From Ligustrum vulgare (taxonomy: Eukaryota; Streptophyta; Magnoliopsida; Lamiales; Oleaceae): a stretch of 64,000 nt of DNA. Below are positions 1 through 10,870 of this stretch, one piece after another. The notes beneath the pieces are model-generated. The model worked only from the letters and a program-made list of their open reading frames with translations. It did not search any database and was not told where the DNA came from. Both the position numbers and the translations under genes were made by a program. The stretch spans positions 59,718,040-59,782,039 of the forward strand of contig OY743176.1 in the NCBI GenBank assembly GCA_963555705.1, written 5' to 3'. Every line of letters starts with the position of its first letter. Positions within the stretch are counted from its first letter, which is position 1.

Positions 1-831
1 AGTCCTAGACCTTTCAATTTCTTTAATTTTCAATTTAACCCTAAGATTTTATTTTTATCACTTAAGACTTCAAATTTCTAAAATACTAATTAAATTAATT
101 TACTTTTTGGCTAGACGAAGCAGTTGGTGATTTGAGAAGCTGACGTATTAATTCCGCTCCAATTTTTGAGAACTCGTAACGTTAAAGGTAGACTCGCCCC
201 CACTAATTGAAAGTATTGACTACGTTAAATCATGAAATCCCAATTTTTCATCCATTAATTTAAAAACACATTTAGTTAATTTCTTACTTGCTTTAAGTTA
301 GTATTTATTTAATCAAAATTCTGAAATAATTGTCTTTTAAATTAAATTGAAATTAGAACACCTTTAGTACTTAATCCTAATCCCTGTGGGTACAATAACT
401 CGAACTCTAAAAGTCCACTTTATTACTTGGATGCAACATCGTATATTTATGGTTTAGCACATCAATTATAATACCAAAAAACCTATATTAATAAAACAAA
501 AATTATACACATTAATGCATATATAATCAATAAACGAGATTTCAATAAACAAACATTTTCTTAGTAAGATTCAATACAATATACAAAAATTTAGATCTCA
601 CATAACCTACTCAAAAGTTTAGATAGAAATGTCAAAAGTGTATAGATAATTACTTCAAAAAAAAAAATAAATTAAAATGTCATAAAAAAGAGTATCCATA
701 TCGAAGCTTTTCTTTGACCCATCGTCATGCCAAAAATAATCAAATTCCTACACATCACATAAATAATAAATTTATAGTTATCATATCAAAAGTATATAAA
801 GAAGTGAAACATACCTTTGTTGTGACTTCAA
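1..831. other. AT-rich sequence, nothing recognised
   Basis: This stretch is AT-rich, with homopolymer runs and no reading frame that resembles a known protein. I see no convincing RNA gene or repeat boundary in it. Confidence 0.5.
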
Positions 832-1101
832 CTAATCCACTTCAATGTACCTAATTGGCCATGCAATTGTACTTCCTAATGCATCTTCAAGAAGAAAATG
901 CTCACGTGTTGGATGATATACACTAACATTATCAATCACTTCAGTAACTCTGACTTTCCAACATTCATTACCAAGGGGTACATGATGCACTAGATCATTT
1001 GAATTTGTTGTTGTGATTTCACCTTTTGCAACAACATCACTGTTCCCAAACCAAGATAACAATTTGCATTTCTTATTTTGAAGGCTATCTAAACCATTCA
1101 A
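832..1101 (-). pseudogene. CACTA (En/Spm) transposase, C-terminal fragment
   Basis: The 89-residue minus-strand frame contains 'LLSWFGNSDVVAKGEI', 'DLVHHVPLGNECWKVRV' and ends 'STIAWPIRYIEVD'. This order matches the C-terminal domain of plant Ptta/En/Spm-type transposase proteins, where a short barrel-like domain finishes with an 'AWP' motif. The domain assignment comes from family knowledge and not from a search. The frame ends with a stop right after the motif, as expected for the last exon. It lies downstream, on the same strand, of the fragment at 1195-1446, separated by about 90 bp that could be an intron. No catalytic domain and no CACTA termini are seen nearby, so this is most likely a relic of a CACTA element. 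Confidence 0.5.
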
Positions 1102-1194
1102 ACTTGTCTCTAGGTTGTAAAATTAATATCAAATTGTACAATTGGTTATTTTGAATATAGAGAAGTCTATGTAATATAAGATAACATTCACTAA

Positions 1195-1446
1195 TTATAG
1201 TTTTCCACTTATATTATATTCTTGTGCCACACTTTTGCACTTCATTTGAAACAAAGCTTTGAATTCTTTAATTTCGTCTCTCAAATCTTGGAGTTGAGAT
1301 TGCATGTTATGATTATGCACCAAATCATTCAACTTTGAAGGATTCACACAAAAACTAAGACCTCTTACACATTCTCGACGTTTTGGACCAAGTACTTTTG
1401 CAGCACCATCATCTTTTAGGGAATGTTTGCTTTGAGATTTCACCAT
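1195..1446 (-). pseudogene. CACTA transposase upstream fragment
   Basis: The 83-residue minus-strand frame contains 'RRECVRGLSFCVNPSKL' followed by a predicted coiled stretch ('QSQLQDLRDEIKEFKALF'). Plant En/Spm-type proteins commonly carry an 'RGLG-G-TPS' like motif and a coiled region just before the C-terminal domain seen at 832-1101. The two pieces share strand and order and are separated by a short AT-rich gap. The ATG at 1446 may not be a real start; the frame is more likely an internal exon. The assignment is inference from motif order. Nothing recognisable lies upstream on this strand. Confidence 0.4.
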
Positions 1447-2580
1447 TTTTGAAAATTCTTTTAGCTGATATAGGAAATAAATTAATTCATTAAACTTAAA
1501 TAAATATAAATTTTGAATGTCCCAAAAAATACCATAGTCAACATTTACTAGTGTTTCTCCAGCTAATTCATTAATCAGTTCACCATTTTTCCGTGTGTGT
1601 CCTCAAATGTACACATCATCTATCATAATAGAATCAGAGTCTTCACATTCATCATGCTACAATTTTTTACACATTTTATATATGTGATATTTGTAGACAA
1701 TTCTTCAAACAAATTTAATATTTTGTTACCAATTCAGCTTCTAAGCGAGCAAAGCCCTATCTACTCGTTGTATGAATTGTGGTTTGACTAGCCCTCATCT
1801 TTTTGAATATTTCACTCTTTTCCAAGAAAAATCAATAAAGGCTCACATCAATAACAAGCTATGACCATTCAGAAAGAACATTTAAACTCAATTGCATGCA
1901 TTAAAAAAATAAGTTTAGACAAAAATTTCGGCAGAATCTCCCCTATAAATTGAACTTAGCAAACCTATAGAGGGACATCACAATACCATAAACGTCAATT
2001 AACACTTAACCAAAATTACTCAAAACATCAACCACAACTCAATCAAACCTCAACGTCATCAACTACTCCAAAAACAATTTCCAACTCCTCAACATAACAA
2101 TTTCATCAGCTAATGGAATTTAAATCAATATGCAATCCAATAATTGAATGAACAGAAGAATAAAAAAAAAATCAATGAAAAACTTATATAAATCATAATT
2201 CAAAGATGTCCAACAATAGTGCTTCAACTAAATAAGTCACATTCAACATATCAAGTTTGCCTTTGAAAACATCACAAATTTTGCTAGTAAGATAACCAGT
2301 TTGCCTTTGAAAACAAGCATCACAAATTACTGAAGAATCTTTCGGTTCTTCATATAAATCTCAATGATTTAATAAATTGGGATGATCTAACCTACACACC
2401 AAAAATTTTAGATGATTGAACGTTCGGTTATACTTGCTATATTCATATAGCTTATTCATCTTTTTCAACAATTTTATTGCATCCATTTGGAGAACATATT
2501 ATCATTAATTGTCTCTTCACATTTTCAATAATATGAGCTCAAGAATTTATGTTGTCCGCATAAATCAATATTTACTTATA
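1447..2580. other. AT-rich sequence, no feature assigned
   Basis: No reading frame or RNA structure here could be tied to a known family. Short open frames at 1597-1791 and in 2655-2861 look like chance frames, with hydrophobic AT-driven composition. Confidence 0.4.
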
Positions 2581-2582
2581 TA

Positions 2583-3003
2583 TACTAGGCAACATTCGTG
2601 CGTTGCACGAATTAGAACCTTTTTTGAGCAGTTATGTGTGTAAATGATGAACAACTAATTGGATTTATGAAAGTTGGGAAGTATTGTGGGCACCATATAA
2701 TTTACCATAGGTATTGGTCTCTCAACACCAAATACCACCCACCCCCTGTAAGTGGGTATGCCCGCACCCACTTCCAACGTGACGTGGAAGTGGATAAATG
2801 ATATGATTCCCATTGTGGGTAAATTTGATATAATTAGGTAAATTGATTTATTATGCACCATATTTTTTGGTTAAAGAGTAAGTTGTTTTTGGAGAATATA
2901 ATCTGAATGCAATGTGGCAACCAAATATAGCAGTATTTGTAGGAAATTGAATCTATGAGATTTAGTAAAGACTAGTGGCTGCACGTGCAATACAAGTGCA
3001 GCC
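2583..3003. repeat. Possible Helitron-like or other small element with terminal hairpins
   Basis: A perfect 8-bp stem with a 3-base loop (ATTCGTGC gtt GCACGAAT) follows 'tatactaggc' on the left. A perfect 8-bp stem (GGCTGCAC ... GTGCAGCC) next to 'gactagt' lies at about 2976-3002 on the right. GC-rich hairpins in a 'GTGCGTTGCACG' context beside CTAG are common at the ends of small plant elements, including Helitrons. No target duplication or coding sequence supports the call, so it is tentative. Confidence 0.25.
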
Positions 3004-3095
3004 GTTCTGATCGAGTAAAGCTTAACGTGTACAATTCTCATAATGATGATGTTTATTTTTTGTTTGCTTATCTAAAAGCATAAGTAGATAGTACG

Positions 3096-4748
3096 TGTTG
3101 GTTTGATTATCGCAAGTACACGATATCGTTAATAAGTAGTAAAAATGGACTTTTGAGTCCGAGTTGTCGATCCCACGAGGACTAGTTAATTCGTTATAAA
3201 TTTACTTCAATTCTAAAATTTCTAAACTAAAACAAAAACTAACTAAGAAAATACAATTGCAACAGAATCCAAAATAGAAATAAAATAGAGATTTAATGAA
3301 ATAAACAATGCAATTAAAATAAAAATAAAAATAAAAATAAAATTTAAACTAAAAGCAACTAATGAAAGCAATACCTAAAATGGTGGATTTTTGAACAATT
3401 AAGTGAATATCGGGACTAACGATTTCGAAGTAATGTTCTAGCTGAATTTCTCATCTTAAGTTGTTTTTTAGAATTGTATTTGGTCGAATTCACGCTTGTA
3501 TCTAATTTAAATCTCTCGAGTTCAAATAAGGCCTATTTAACTAAGTCGGAGTTCTCCTTAGTTAAATGCATTAAATTTTCTAGGAACTCATAAGTGACCA
3601 TAAGCAACCACAAATTCATATCTCTATCTTTTTGTTGAAATTGCCTAATTTTATTACGTGATCTAATTGTTAACTCACCTCTCGGATTATGAAAACAACT
3701 ATTAAATCATGAATTGGTAATCAAACAACTCAAGCATTAAAAGCAATAATAAAATCAATACATTAAAATAAAGCACTAACTTGAGAATTAAAATTAATCT
3801 AGAAATATTAAATCTACATCGTCAACCCCGATTAAAAATTTAATTACACATGTTCTTGGAAGCAAAAATAATAAATATTGAAAATAAAATCCAAAATTTG
3901 AAAATTTGAAGAATTAGCATCGCCTCGCACCACCAAAATCAGTCCAGTCGTGCCCCTTTCTTTTGATTCCAGTCGGCTTCTCCAATCTCCCAAGAATTTG
4001 ACATTGAAATTCCAAAATTATGATGTTCTTAGGTGAGGAAAATGTTTGATTTTCGTGTAAGACATGTTTCTTATATAGTTGGTGAAGAGACCTAATTGAA
4101 GAAGGAAAAAAATTCGTCAAACCCGCGAGAGTCTTTTCTTGTATCTGCACAGCGTTCAGTATTTCGACTATATCTTTCTATTTCATTATCTGATTGAAGT
4201 GATTCAAATTGAGTTAGAAAGATAACTTCAAGGACTACAATTATTTCTGAAACAGGATTTTTCCAATTCAAACTTTTACTGCCCTAAAATTAGATCTCAA
4301 AGTCCGACTATAAATCTGTCTAGAATCTTGTGCTGTTGGAATCAATTTCATGGTAATATTTTTATCATATTCCATTCCTTTTTGGCTTCTACTTGCATCC
4401 AATTGACTCCTAAAAAATACTCAAAGTACTGTCTTGTGATCCAAGTCAATCATTGGATATTTGAAAGTTGTTCCCTCATGTTTAATTTGCTCTTCAGTCC
4501 TTCAACTTCTGATTTCTTTACTCTGGCACGTTGCATCTTTCCTGTTGATGTCATTAACCTCTCGATTGTCCAATTTAGCTTCAATTAGCATCAAAATGTA
4601 CATTTTCCTACAATTTCTGATTTTTCTTGATTTTGGGATAAAACCTGAAATAATGACAAATAATAAAAATTACGTAGAGTTTATTAAAAAAAAATAATAA
4701 TAATTTCCTAATTTTGATAGATAATAAATATATAAAATACACTTATCA
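3096..4748 (-). repeat. Solo LTR
   Basis: Read on the minus strand, the unit begins TGATAAGTGTATTTTATA and ends GCGATAATCAAACCAACA, giving TG...CA ends. It is flanked by GTACG (3091-3095) and ATACG (4749-4753), a 5-bp target duplication with one mismatch. The segment near 3111-3180 ('cgcaagtacacgat', 'gtcgatcccacgagg') is a motif I have often seen in plant LTR sequences. There is no primer site, polypurine tract or coding region inside the 1653 bp, so a solo LTR left by recombination fits best. The superfamily is not determined, though a Ty3/Gypsy origin seems likely. Confidence 0.6.
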
Positions 4749-4944
4749 ATACGTAACTTTGCTTTGAATTGTCAACATCCACTTTCAATTAAGTACTACG
4801 AGGCGCTAAGGGTAGAGGAAACATTTGAAGTAATAATGCTATTATAACTACACATGAAACCACAAGCTCAAACATATGTAGTAAAAATTAAATTGTTCCA
4901 TATTGATATATATATATTATTAAAATAAAATATAAAAGACCCTA

Positions 4945-5611
4945 TTTTTACACGAGGAAGAGTGTCATTACAGAATTTGTTAAACCCAAAAAACAAGCAA
5001 CACCATTTTGGCCGACAATCACACGTTCTCCCAAGGGGTTTGATCTTCTTGGGGGCCTCATATCCATAAAGTGCTGGCCTCCTGAAGGCACACCCGGTCC
5101 CAGCATAAATTGGACCTTGAATCCCGTCATGGCCTTCCAGATTTATCTGGTTTCAATTAAGATAACACGGGTCTTTTAGAATATAAAATTGTATAAACCA
5201 ATATTAGTAATTTTATGTTATGAACATTGCAAGAACTTCCATAAAAAAGACAACATTGTGATTCGAATATATATCGCGTCTATGATTCCTTCAAATCTCT
5301 GAGGAAATTGTACATAACATATTTTCTTTCCAGCTCGACTGCTTGAGGGTCCATTATGGAACACAGCTTCTCTGAGAGCCTTCTTGTTATTTATATAGTG
5401 ATCATAGTCAACATTAAGTAGGTAAGGAGCATATGAGATGACTGCAGATGGCGGAATGCATCACGTACTTCTGGTGCTCACAAAAAAAGAAAAATTATTG
5501 GTGCACACACAGAGGTGGAGGTGGGCAGTAGAAAGCCATCAAAGCATTCATGGCACCAACACCATTATGTATTGATAAAATCCAGGTCTCTTCTCACGAG
5601 AAACACCATTA
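4945..5611 (-). pseudogene. CesA: Cellulose synthase (CesA) fragment, disrupted
   Basis: Minus-strand translation in shifting frames gives CesA catalytic-domain motifs in the correct order: 'VSREKRPGF' (about 5581-5605), 'GAMNAL' (about 5552), '[19 protein letters not shown]' (about 5375-5430, the DxD region), '[15 protein letters not shown]' (about 5283-5330), then '[17 protein letters not shown]', '[10 protein letters not shown]' and '[11 protein letters not shown]' (about 4950-5130). In plants these belong to the plasma-membrane glycosyltransferase that makes cellulose from UDP-glucose. At least two frameshifts separate the blocks and the gap at about 5150-5270 may be an old intron. The D of the DxD motif is retained, but the gene is broken. 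'MDPQ' and '[12 protein letters not shown]' favour CesA over CslD. Copia-A has inserted directly upstream (TSD 5612-5616). Confidence 0.75.
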
Positions 5612-5616
5612 TGTAC
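5612..5616. other. Target-site duplication of Copia-A (TGTAC), left copy
   Basis: TGTAC here matches TGTAC at 10670-10674 exactly, fixing the ends of Copia-A. Confidence 0.85.
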
Positions 5617-5853
5617 TGATAAAATCATGAATTGAAGAAAAGAAGGAATTTATTCAACTGGATCTCTTAGCTCAAAAGAGCAAGTACAGACCTGTATTTA
5701 TAGACAACGAAGAAGACGCTCTAACAGACAAACAATACCTATTGGACAAATAGGTAATGAACTATCAAAGAAATAAAAATAAGGACAGACAGAATAATTG
5801 CATAACAAGTTAGAAAAATACAAAATGTAAACATCGAGTACAATATTTCTATA
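5617..5853 (-). repeat. Copia-A 3' LTR
   Basis: This 237-bp copy matches 10440-10669 throughout, for example at 'tcaactggatctcttagctc'. It is followed on its internal side by a purine tract, which marks it as the 3' LTR. Confidence 0.85.
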
Positions 5854-5854
5854 T

Positions 5855-5876
5855 CGCCCCCTCAAGTGGGATTTTG
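5855..5876 (-). other. Copia-A polypurine tract
   Basis: On the minus strand the sequence next to the LTR reads AAATCCCACTTGAGGGGGCGA. The GAGGGGG core next to the 3' LTR fits a plus-strand priming site. Confidence 0.6.
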
Positions 5877-5930
5877 ATGGAAATCGAACAATCCCAACTT
5901 GAAAAATAGAAATCTGAATTGTGGAGATGA

Positions 5931-6606
5931 CTAAGTGAAAACATCGGAAATCTGATCGTTAGTAGAGATAGGACGAGGAAGAACGAAACCAGCCTTGAAT
6001 TGATTCCTAACAATGTGGCAACCAATAACAAGGTGTTTGGTCGTTTCATGGAAGAAAAGATTGCGGTAGATATGAAGTGCAGCATGGTTGTCGCACCAAA
6101 GAGGACATGGAAGGGGACAAAAAATCTGGAAATCCTGTAAAATGTAATGAATCCATTGCAACTCACAAACTGTTGTTCCCAAACTTCGGCACTCAGCTTC
6201 AGCTGAACTCCTGGATACCATAGAATTTTTTTTACATTTTTCAGGACACCAAAGCTCCTCCAAAAAAGATGCAATAGCCAGTTAATGATCGCCGTCTATC
6301 AGGACATGTTGCTCAATCTGCGTCACTGAAAGCTTCTAAGGAAAAATTATTGCTGAATGAGAAAGATAAACCCTTTTATAAGGTTCCCTTAATGTGCACT
6401 GCTGAATTCCAATGAGAAATTGTAGGACTGTGGACAAACTGACTTAACTGCTGAACACCAAAAGTGATATCCGGCCATGTAAGTGAAAGATAAAGTAATC
6501 TACCAATGATCCTCCTAAATTGATCTGGATTGGAATAAAGGTCCTTATCAGATGCAACAAATTTTTGACCCTTAGGTAAAGGAGTAGCAGCACTCTTTGC
6601 ACCCAA
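5931..6606 (-). pseudogene. Copia-A reverse transcriptase C-terminus and RNase H
   Basis: The frame at 6376-6606 has 'QFRRIIGRLLYLSLTWPDI' and 'VQQLSQFVHSPT', the connection region found just after Copia reverse transcriptase. The frame at 5931-6263 has 'SRSSAEAECRSL', 'CDNHAALHI' and 'FHETTKHLVIGCHIVRNQF', the RNase H block in which 'S-AEAE' and 'D' carry catalytic acids. RNase H would degrade genomic RNA during reverse transcription in the virus-like particle. A frame change lies between the two pieces, and the upstream half of RNase H ('DAD' region) is not intact. The remnant cannot be functional. Confidence 0.8.
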
Positions 6607-6699
6607 AAGATCAGCAACAATTACAAGATCAAGAGCATATATTTCTATGGTTTAGGTACGTTCCTTCTGTAGATCTAGAAATCTCAATACCAAGAAAAT

Positions 6700-7413
6700 A
6701 CTTGGCATAATTCAAATCTTTAATCGTAAAAGGGCCTTGTGCAAAGATTGCTTAACTCTATGAATTTCCAACTCATCAGATCAAATAATGAGTAGATCAT
6801 CGACGTATACCAGTAAGGCAAGGAAGGAAGAAGAGGTTTGTAAGATAAACAAACAGTGGTCATGTTGGGACTGTTGAAAACCAAATCTAGTAAGATGTTT
6901 ACATAACCCAGAATTCCATTGTCTATTGGGTTGCTACAAGCCATACAACGATTTTTTTAGCTTGCAAACCTGTCCCTGAACAGCCTTAGTATACCCCTGT
7001 GGTGGCCACACATACACCTTTTCCTCCAGTATACCATGTAGGAATGCATTGTTTATGTCAAGTTGATAAATAGGCCAAAATCTTGCAGTAGCAGTAGCAA
7101 TAAACAACCAGATGGTAACAACTGGCTTAGCTACTGGTGAAAAACTCTCAAAGAAATCTATTCCAAGCACTTGGTTAAATCCCTTTGCTACTAGCCTAGC
7201 TTTACATCTGTCCAAAGTCCCATCTGCCTTTGATTTTGCCTTAAAAACCCATTTATATCCAATTGGTTTCTTACCTGGTGGCAAAGAGGTTAAATCCCAA
7301 GTTTCATTTTTCTCCAAGGCATCAAGTTCTGCATTCATAGCTTCTATCCATTCCACCTTTGTGCTTGCATCCCTGTAAGAAGTTGTTTCTTGGATACTAG
7401 TAATGTTATCCAA
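6700..7413 (-). pseudogene. Copia-A reverse transcriptase
   Basis: The 7413-6934 frame has 'EWIEAMNAELDALEKNETW', 'IGYKWVFKAKSKADGTLDR', '[11 protein letters not shown]' and 'YQLDINNAFLHGILEEKVY', which is the N-terminal half of Copia reverse transcriptase. The first catalytic aspartate lies in 'QLDINNAFLHG'. The 'YVDD' active-site motif is visible in another frame at about 6795-6815 (minus strand). The frame breaks after 'KKSLYGL' (about 6934), so the polymerase is split by at least one frameshift. Role and fold are established for the family; the breaks are seen directly. Confidence 0.85.
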
Positions 7414-7741
7414 ATAATCAATCTATGCAGGGCTGAAGTTTTGGGAAGTGGAATAAGGAAAAGTGTTAGGAGTGAAGGATAAAGAAGTAGTGAAGGTAGG
7501 TTTAATGGAAGTTATAGGAGGAGTGTGATCAAGATAACTGAGATTTGAAACAAAGTTTTGCATCCATGTGGGAGTGTTTCTCTATCTGGTACTCTTTTTG
7601 ATGGAAGGATAATTTTGATCACCTTCAGCAGTTGGAATTATTGGTTGAGGACGTATTTGATCAGTTTCAGCAAGTGAAACTGTTGGTTGAGGGGTTATTT
7701 GATCAGGTTTGAGGTCATTGTAACAGCTGGTAAATTATCAT

Positions 7742-8520
7742 TCAGATTATCAGGTACTTCTTCAGAATCATTTTCATCATAGATATCAATATCAGAATGT
7801 GTGGTTTCAGATATGTCCTCATCAGACACAGGATTTGGCAAAGGCAAATTTTGTGCAGTGACATGTATTTATATGGACAGATAGTTTCATGAAAGACGAC
7901 ATCCCTAGAAACATGTATCTGCCTCTTTTCAAGATCATAAACCTTAAAGTCCTTTTGCTCGTAACTATAACCTATCAATATGCACTTGAAACATCTAGGG
8001 GGAATTTGTCCTTAAAAGATCTGGTGTCGGTGGCATAACAAAGGCAGTCGAAAACCTTGAGGTTATGGTAAGTAGGAGCTAATATGGTGTTTTCCAATCA
8101 AGAAGTTTGGTAGGTAGTCTATTGATGATGTATGTCGCCATCAGTATGGATTCACCCGAGAAAAATTTTGGTAGGTTAGCTTGAAACATAAGGTCTCTTG
8201 CAACTTGTAAAAGATGCCTATGTTTCCTTTCCACAACCCCATTTTGTTGGGGTGTGTACACACAAGTCCTTTGATGCACTATGCCTTTCTCACTAAGAAA
8301 TTTCTGGAATTCTTGATTGACAAACTAGGTACAATTGTCGGTTCTAACACACTTGACATCCGTGTGAAACTGTGTTTGAAGAAACTGGTGAAATGCTTTA
8401 AAGGTGTGTAGAACTTGTGTTTTATGTTTCAATAGAAAGGTCCATGTTGCACGACTGTAATCATCAACTAATGTCAAGAAGAAATGTGCACCAGTGATGA
8501 AAGTGTTTTATATGGTCCCC
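7742..8520 (-). pseudogene. Copia-A integrase
   Basis: '[19 protein letters not shown]' (about 8220-8280) carries the catalytic E of the DDE integrase in the usual 'PQQNG-AERKNR' context. '[19 protein letters not shown]' follows. The 7978-7742 frame has 'GYSYEQKDFKVYDLEKRQI' and 'VSRDVVFHE', the C-terminal domain. Integrase would insert the cDNA into the genome. The catalytic core between 8280 and 8520 is in broken frames. Confidence 0.75.
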
Positions 8521-8525
8521 AAAGA

Positions 8526-9329
8526 TCAACGTGAATCAACTCCCCAACTACCCTGAGTTTGTATCATACTCTTTGTGAAAGGTAATCTAGGTTGTTCAGA
8601 AATGGCACACACATCACAATATGAAAGTAAATCATTGTCACAAGAATTGAAAATATCTAAATGTTGCATAGTTTTTCTTGATACATGCCCTAGTCTTTTG
8701 TGCCAAAGGACTAAAGATCTGTGTATGACATCATTGGAACATATAGGAACAGTATTACATTGAGGAGAAACAAAATTACAAATGGATGATTTGAATTTAT
8801 TTAGAATTGATTCAGAAAATGATGTCTGATCCAGAACATAGAAGTTCCTGATTGGTCCAACAACTGCCATAATCTCTTCAGTTTGATGGTCCTGTAAGAG
8901 ACAATAATCATCATAAAAAATGAGTTTCATGTTTGAGGATTTAGTTACTTTGCTGACTTAAATTAGATTGAATTTGAAATTGGGAATATGTAAGACATCT
9001 TTTAAGGTGATGGATTGGTGGACATGAATATTACCAGTGTTCTGGACAAAATTGATAGATGAATTAGGAAGGTAAACTGGAATAGCAATAGTGCATTTCT
9101 TTGGTTGTTTAAAGAGGTTCAAATTACTACACATATGGTTAGATTCCTTTGCGTCTAATATCCAAGAATTTACTCCTGACAGATTTGAAGCATTCAAGGT
9201 AAGAATAACATCAATTTTGATAATAGAACCTGCAAAGTCATCAAAGTGAGTAAAGTTGATGATTTCTTCTCCAGTGCCTACTTTTCCCTTCATCATTTTT
9301 ACCAATTCTTGTTGTATCATTTCTGACAA
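8526..9329 (-). pseudogene. Copia-A protease end and GAG-pre-integrase domain
   Basis: The 9329-8958 frame has 'WILDAKESNHMCSNLNLF', the Copia aspartic protease site in which the usual D-S/T-G triad reads D-A-K, a change likely to destroy activity. It ends 'LKDVLHIPNFKFNLI', the conserved block after the protease. The 8930-8526 frame carries 'LWHKRLGHVSRKTMQHL' and 'CDVCAISEQPRLPF', the zinc-binding pre-integrase domain with its H and C ligands. A frameshift separates the two parts. Confidence 0.8.
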
Positions 9330-9399
9330 GTTTGATTTCTATAACTGGTCTTTCATCTCTTGTTCAGTGAACAGTAGTGTGTCAATCATGTTTGCAGAG

Positions 9400-10346
9400 T
9401 ATCTTAAATTCCCAGGCCTATTCTGATTCCTTGGTTGCCTAAACCAATCTAGATACCCAATGATTTTGAATCACCCATCTTTGTTATGACCATTAACTTT
9501 GCAGTGAGTGCAGTACAAAAGTTGCTTCTCCCTTATCATCATTTCATAACACTTTCCTCCCATAGGTCTAGTTCTTGATCCTTATTGAAGCCCTATGGCT
9601 TAAAAAACATTGCATTCATCTCATTTCTATTACCCAATATTATATGCACCTCTCGTTTCTTTTCAACCCTTTGTATCATAGCATAGGCTTTATTCACAAC
9701 AGGCAATGGTTCCATAACCAGAATCTAACTTCGAATTTACTCATATTCCTCATTCAATCCATAAGGAACTACATTAACCTATTAAATGAAGTAATGCCTG
9801 AGACTGCTTTAGCCGATCCACAAGAGCATTCTGGCAATGGCATCAAATATGTCAGCTCATCCCACAGGCGTTTCAGTTTTGTGTAATACTGAGATACGGA
9901 AAGTATTCCTTACGTAATTGAACAGATTTATGTCTATATTTGATATAATTGTGACCATTGCATCCTCCGGATCTCTCTTCCAATTCATTCCATAACTCCT
10001 TAGTAGATATATAAAAATTCATAAACAATGTCCTTTGAAATGGAATTTAAGATCCACGAATGCAATTAATTCTATTCCATTTTCCAAACTGATGTGAATT
10101 TTTAGCTGGAACTTCTATTGTTCCATCTATGAACCCTAACTTCAATTTCGCACCAAGCACGATCATAGCAGATCTACTCCAAGCTAAGAAATTCTTCCTT
10201 GGGAGTGGTACAATAACGAGTGACACGCCTGTGTGATCGGAGTTACCTAATTGAAGTGGATCTCCTTCATCAGATTCACGATGTCCTTCACTGATCTGAT
10301 CTACTTTTGTTTGTGTATTGCCATCGTCTTCCAAAATGTCTGCCAT
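9400..10346 (-). pseudogene. Copia-A gag
   Basis: The 10346-10047 frame begins 'MADILEDDGNTQTK' and reaches 'NFLAWSRSAMIVLGAKLKL' and 'GFIDGTIEVP', the N-terminal gag domain of plant Copia elements. It lies 90 bp inside the primer site, as expected. Gag forms the virus-like particle. Further in, at about 9463-9530, a zinc-knuckle-like 'YCTHCKVNGHNKDG' is followed by a stop where the last cysteine should be. Multiple frame changes occur between 10046 and 9400. Confidence 0.75.
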
Positions 10347-10428
10347 TTAGAAATTTAATTCGAAAAATTTCTAATAATTTTGATTTTGATAAACAATATG
10401 AATTAGATCTTGATTACAAGATCTCCCA

Positions 10429-10439
10429 CTCTGATACCA
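10429..10439 (-). other. Copia-A primer binding site (tRNA-iMet type)
   Basis: The minus strand reads TGGTATCAGAG immediately after the 5' LTR, the complement of the 3' end of initiator methionine tRNA used by most plant Copia elements. Confidence 0.85.
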
Positions 10440-10669
10440 TGATCAAATCATGAATTGAAGAGGCGGAATTTAGTCAACTGGATCTCTTAGCTCAAAAGAG
10501 CAAGTACAGACCGGTATTTATAGACAATGAAGAAGACACTCTAACAGACAAACAATACCTATCAGACATATAGGTAATGAACTATCAGAGAAATACAAAT
10601 AAGGACAGACGCAATAATTGCATAAGTCAGAAAAATATAGAATGTAAACATGAGTACAATATTTCTATA
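10440..10669 (-). repeat. Copia-A 5' LTR
   Basis: This 230-bp repeat of 5617-5853 sits next to the primer site. It is followed by the TSD copy TGTAC at 10670-10674. Confidence 0.85.
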
Positions 10670-10749
10670 TGTACCAAGAACACTTGTTAAAAAAAAATTG
10701 AGCATCACTTTTTTGGCAACATAAATATATTTTTTCTGTGCTATCCTTG

Positions 10750-10870
10750 GAGAAATGCTCTCATACCTGTTGCAATTACCTAAGTTAAAATCGAAACTTG
10801 AAATTACTCTGAGGATGAGTCACGCGGTTCTCCGTTCTTCTAGTGAAGATACTGAATGCCACAATATGAT
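10750..10870 (-). pseudogene. CesA: Possible upstream CesA fragment beyond Copia-A
   Basis: On the minus strand short blocks resemble the CesA stretch that precedes 'VSREKRPG'. 'GMRAFLQG' at about 10755-10775 recalls the family's 'GMIQVFLG', and 'CCGCGTGACTCATCCTCAG' at about 10815-10835 could encode P-R-D-H-P with one inserted base. Both lie in the expected order beyond the Copia-A insertion. The matches are short, so this is an inference that depends on the stronger fragment at 4945-5611. Confidence 0.3.

Larger units (their letters stand above)
5617..10669 (-). mobile_element. Copia-A: LTR retrotransposon, complete but decayed
   Basis: The two terminal repeats (5617-5853 and 10440-10669) flank an internal region with a tRNA-iMet type primer site beside the right LTR, and a polypurine tract beside the left LTR, so the element reads on the minus strand. 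The coding order gag, protease, integrase, reverse transcriptase, RNase H is that of Ty1/Copia. The internal reading frame has many frameshifts and stops, so it cannot encode a working polyprotein. On its own strand each LTR starts TA and ends CA, the non-canonical TACA type known from some plant Copia families. By eye the LTRs are roughly 90% identical, implying an insertion older than Copia-E. It split a CesA pseudogene. Confidence 0.9.

Noticed and set aside
2655..2861. Short minus-strand ORF as a gene
   Set aside because: It has no family motif and its length is expected by chance.
4948..5130. 60-codon minus frame as an independent protein
   Set aside because: It is a shifted reading of the CesA fragment; the CesA frame gives family motifs and this one does not.
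5849..6274. 141-codon hydrophobic minus frame as a membrane protein
   Set aside because: It is an alternative frame of the Copia-A RNase H region.
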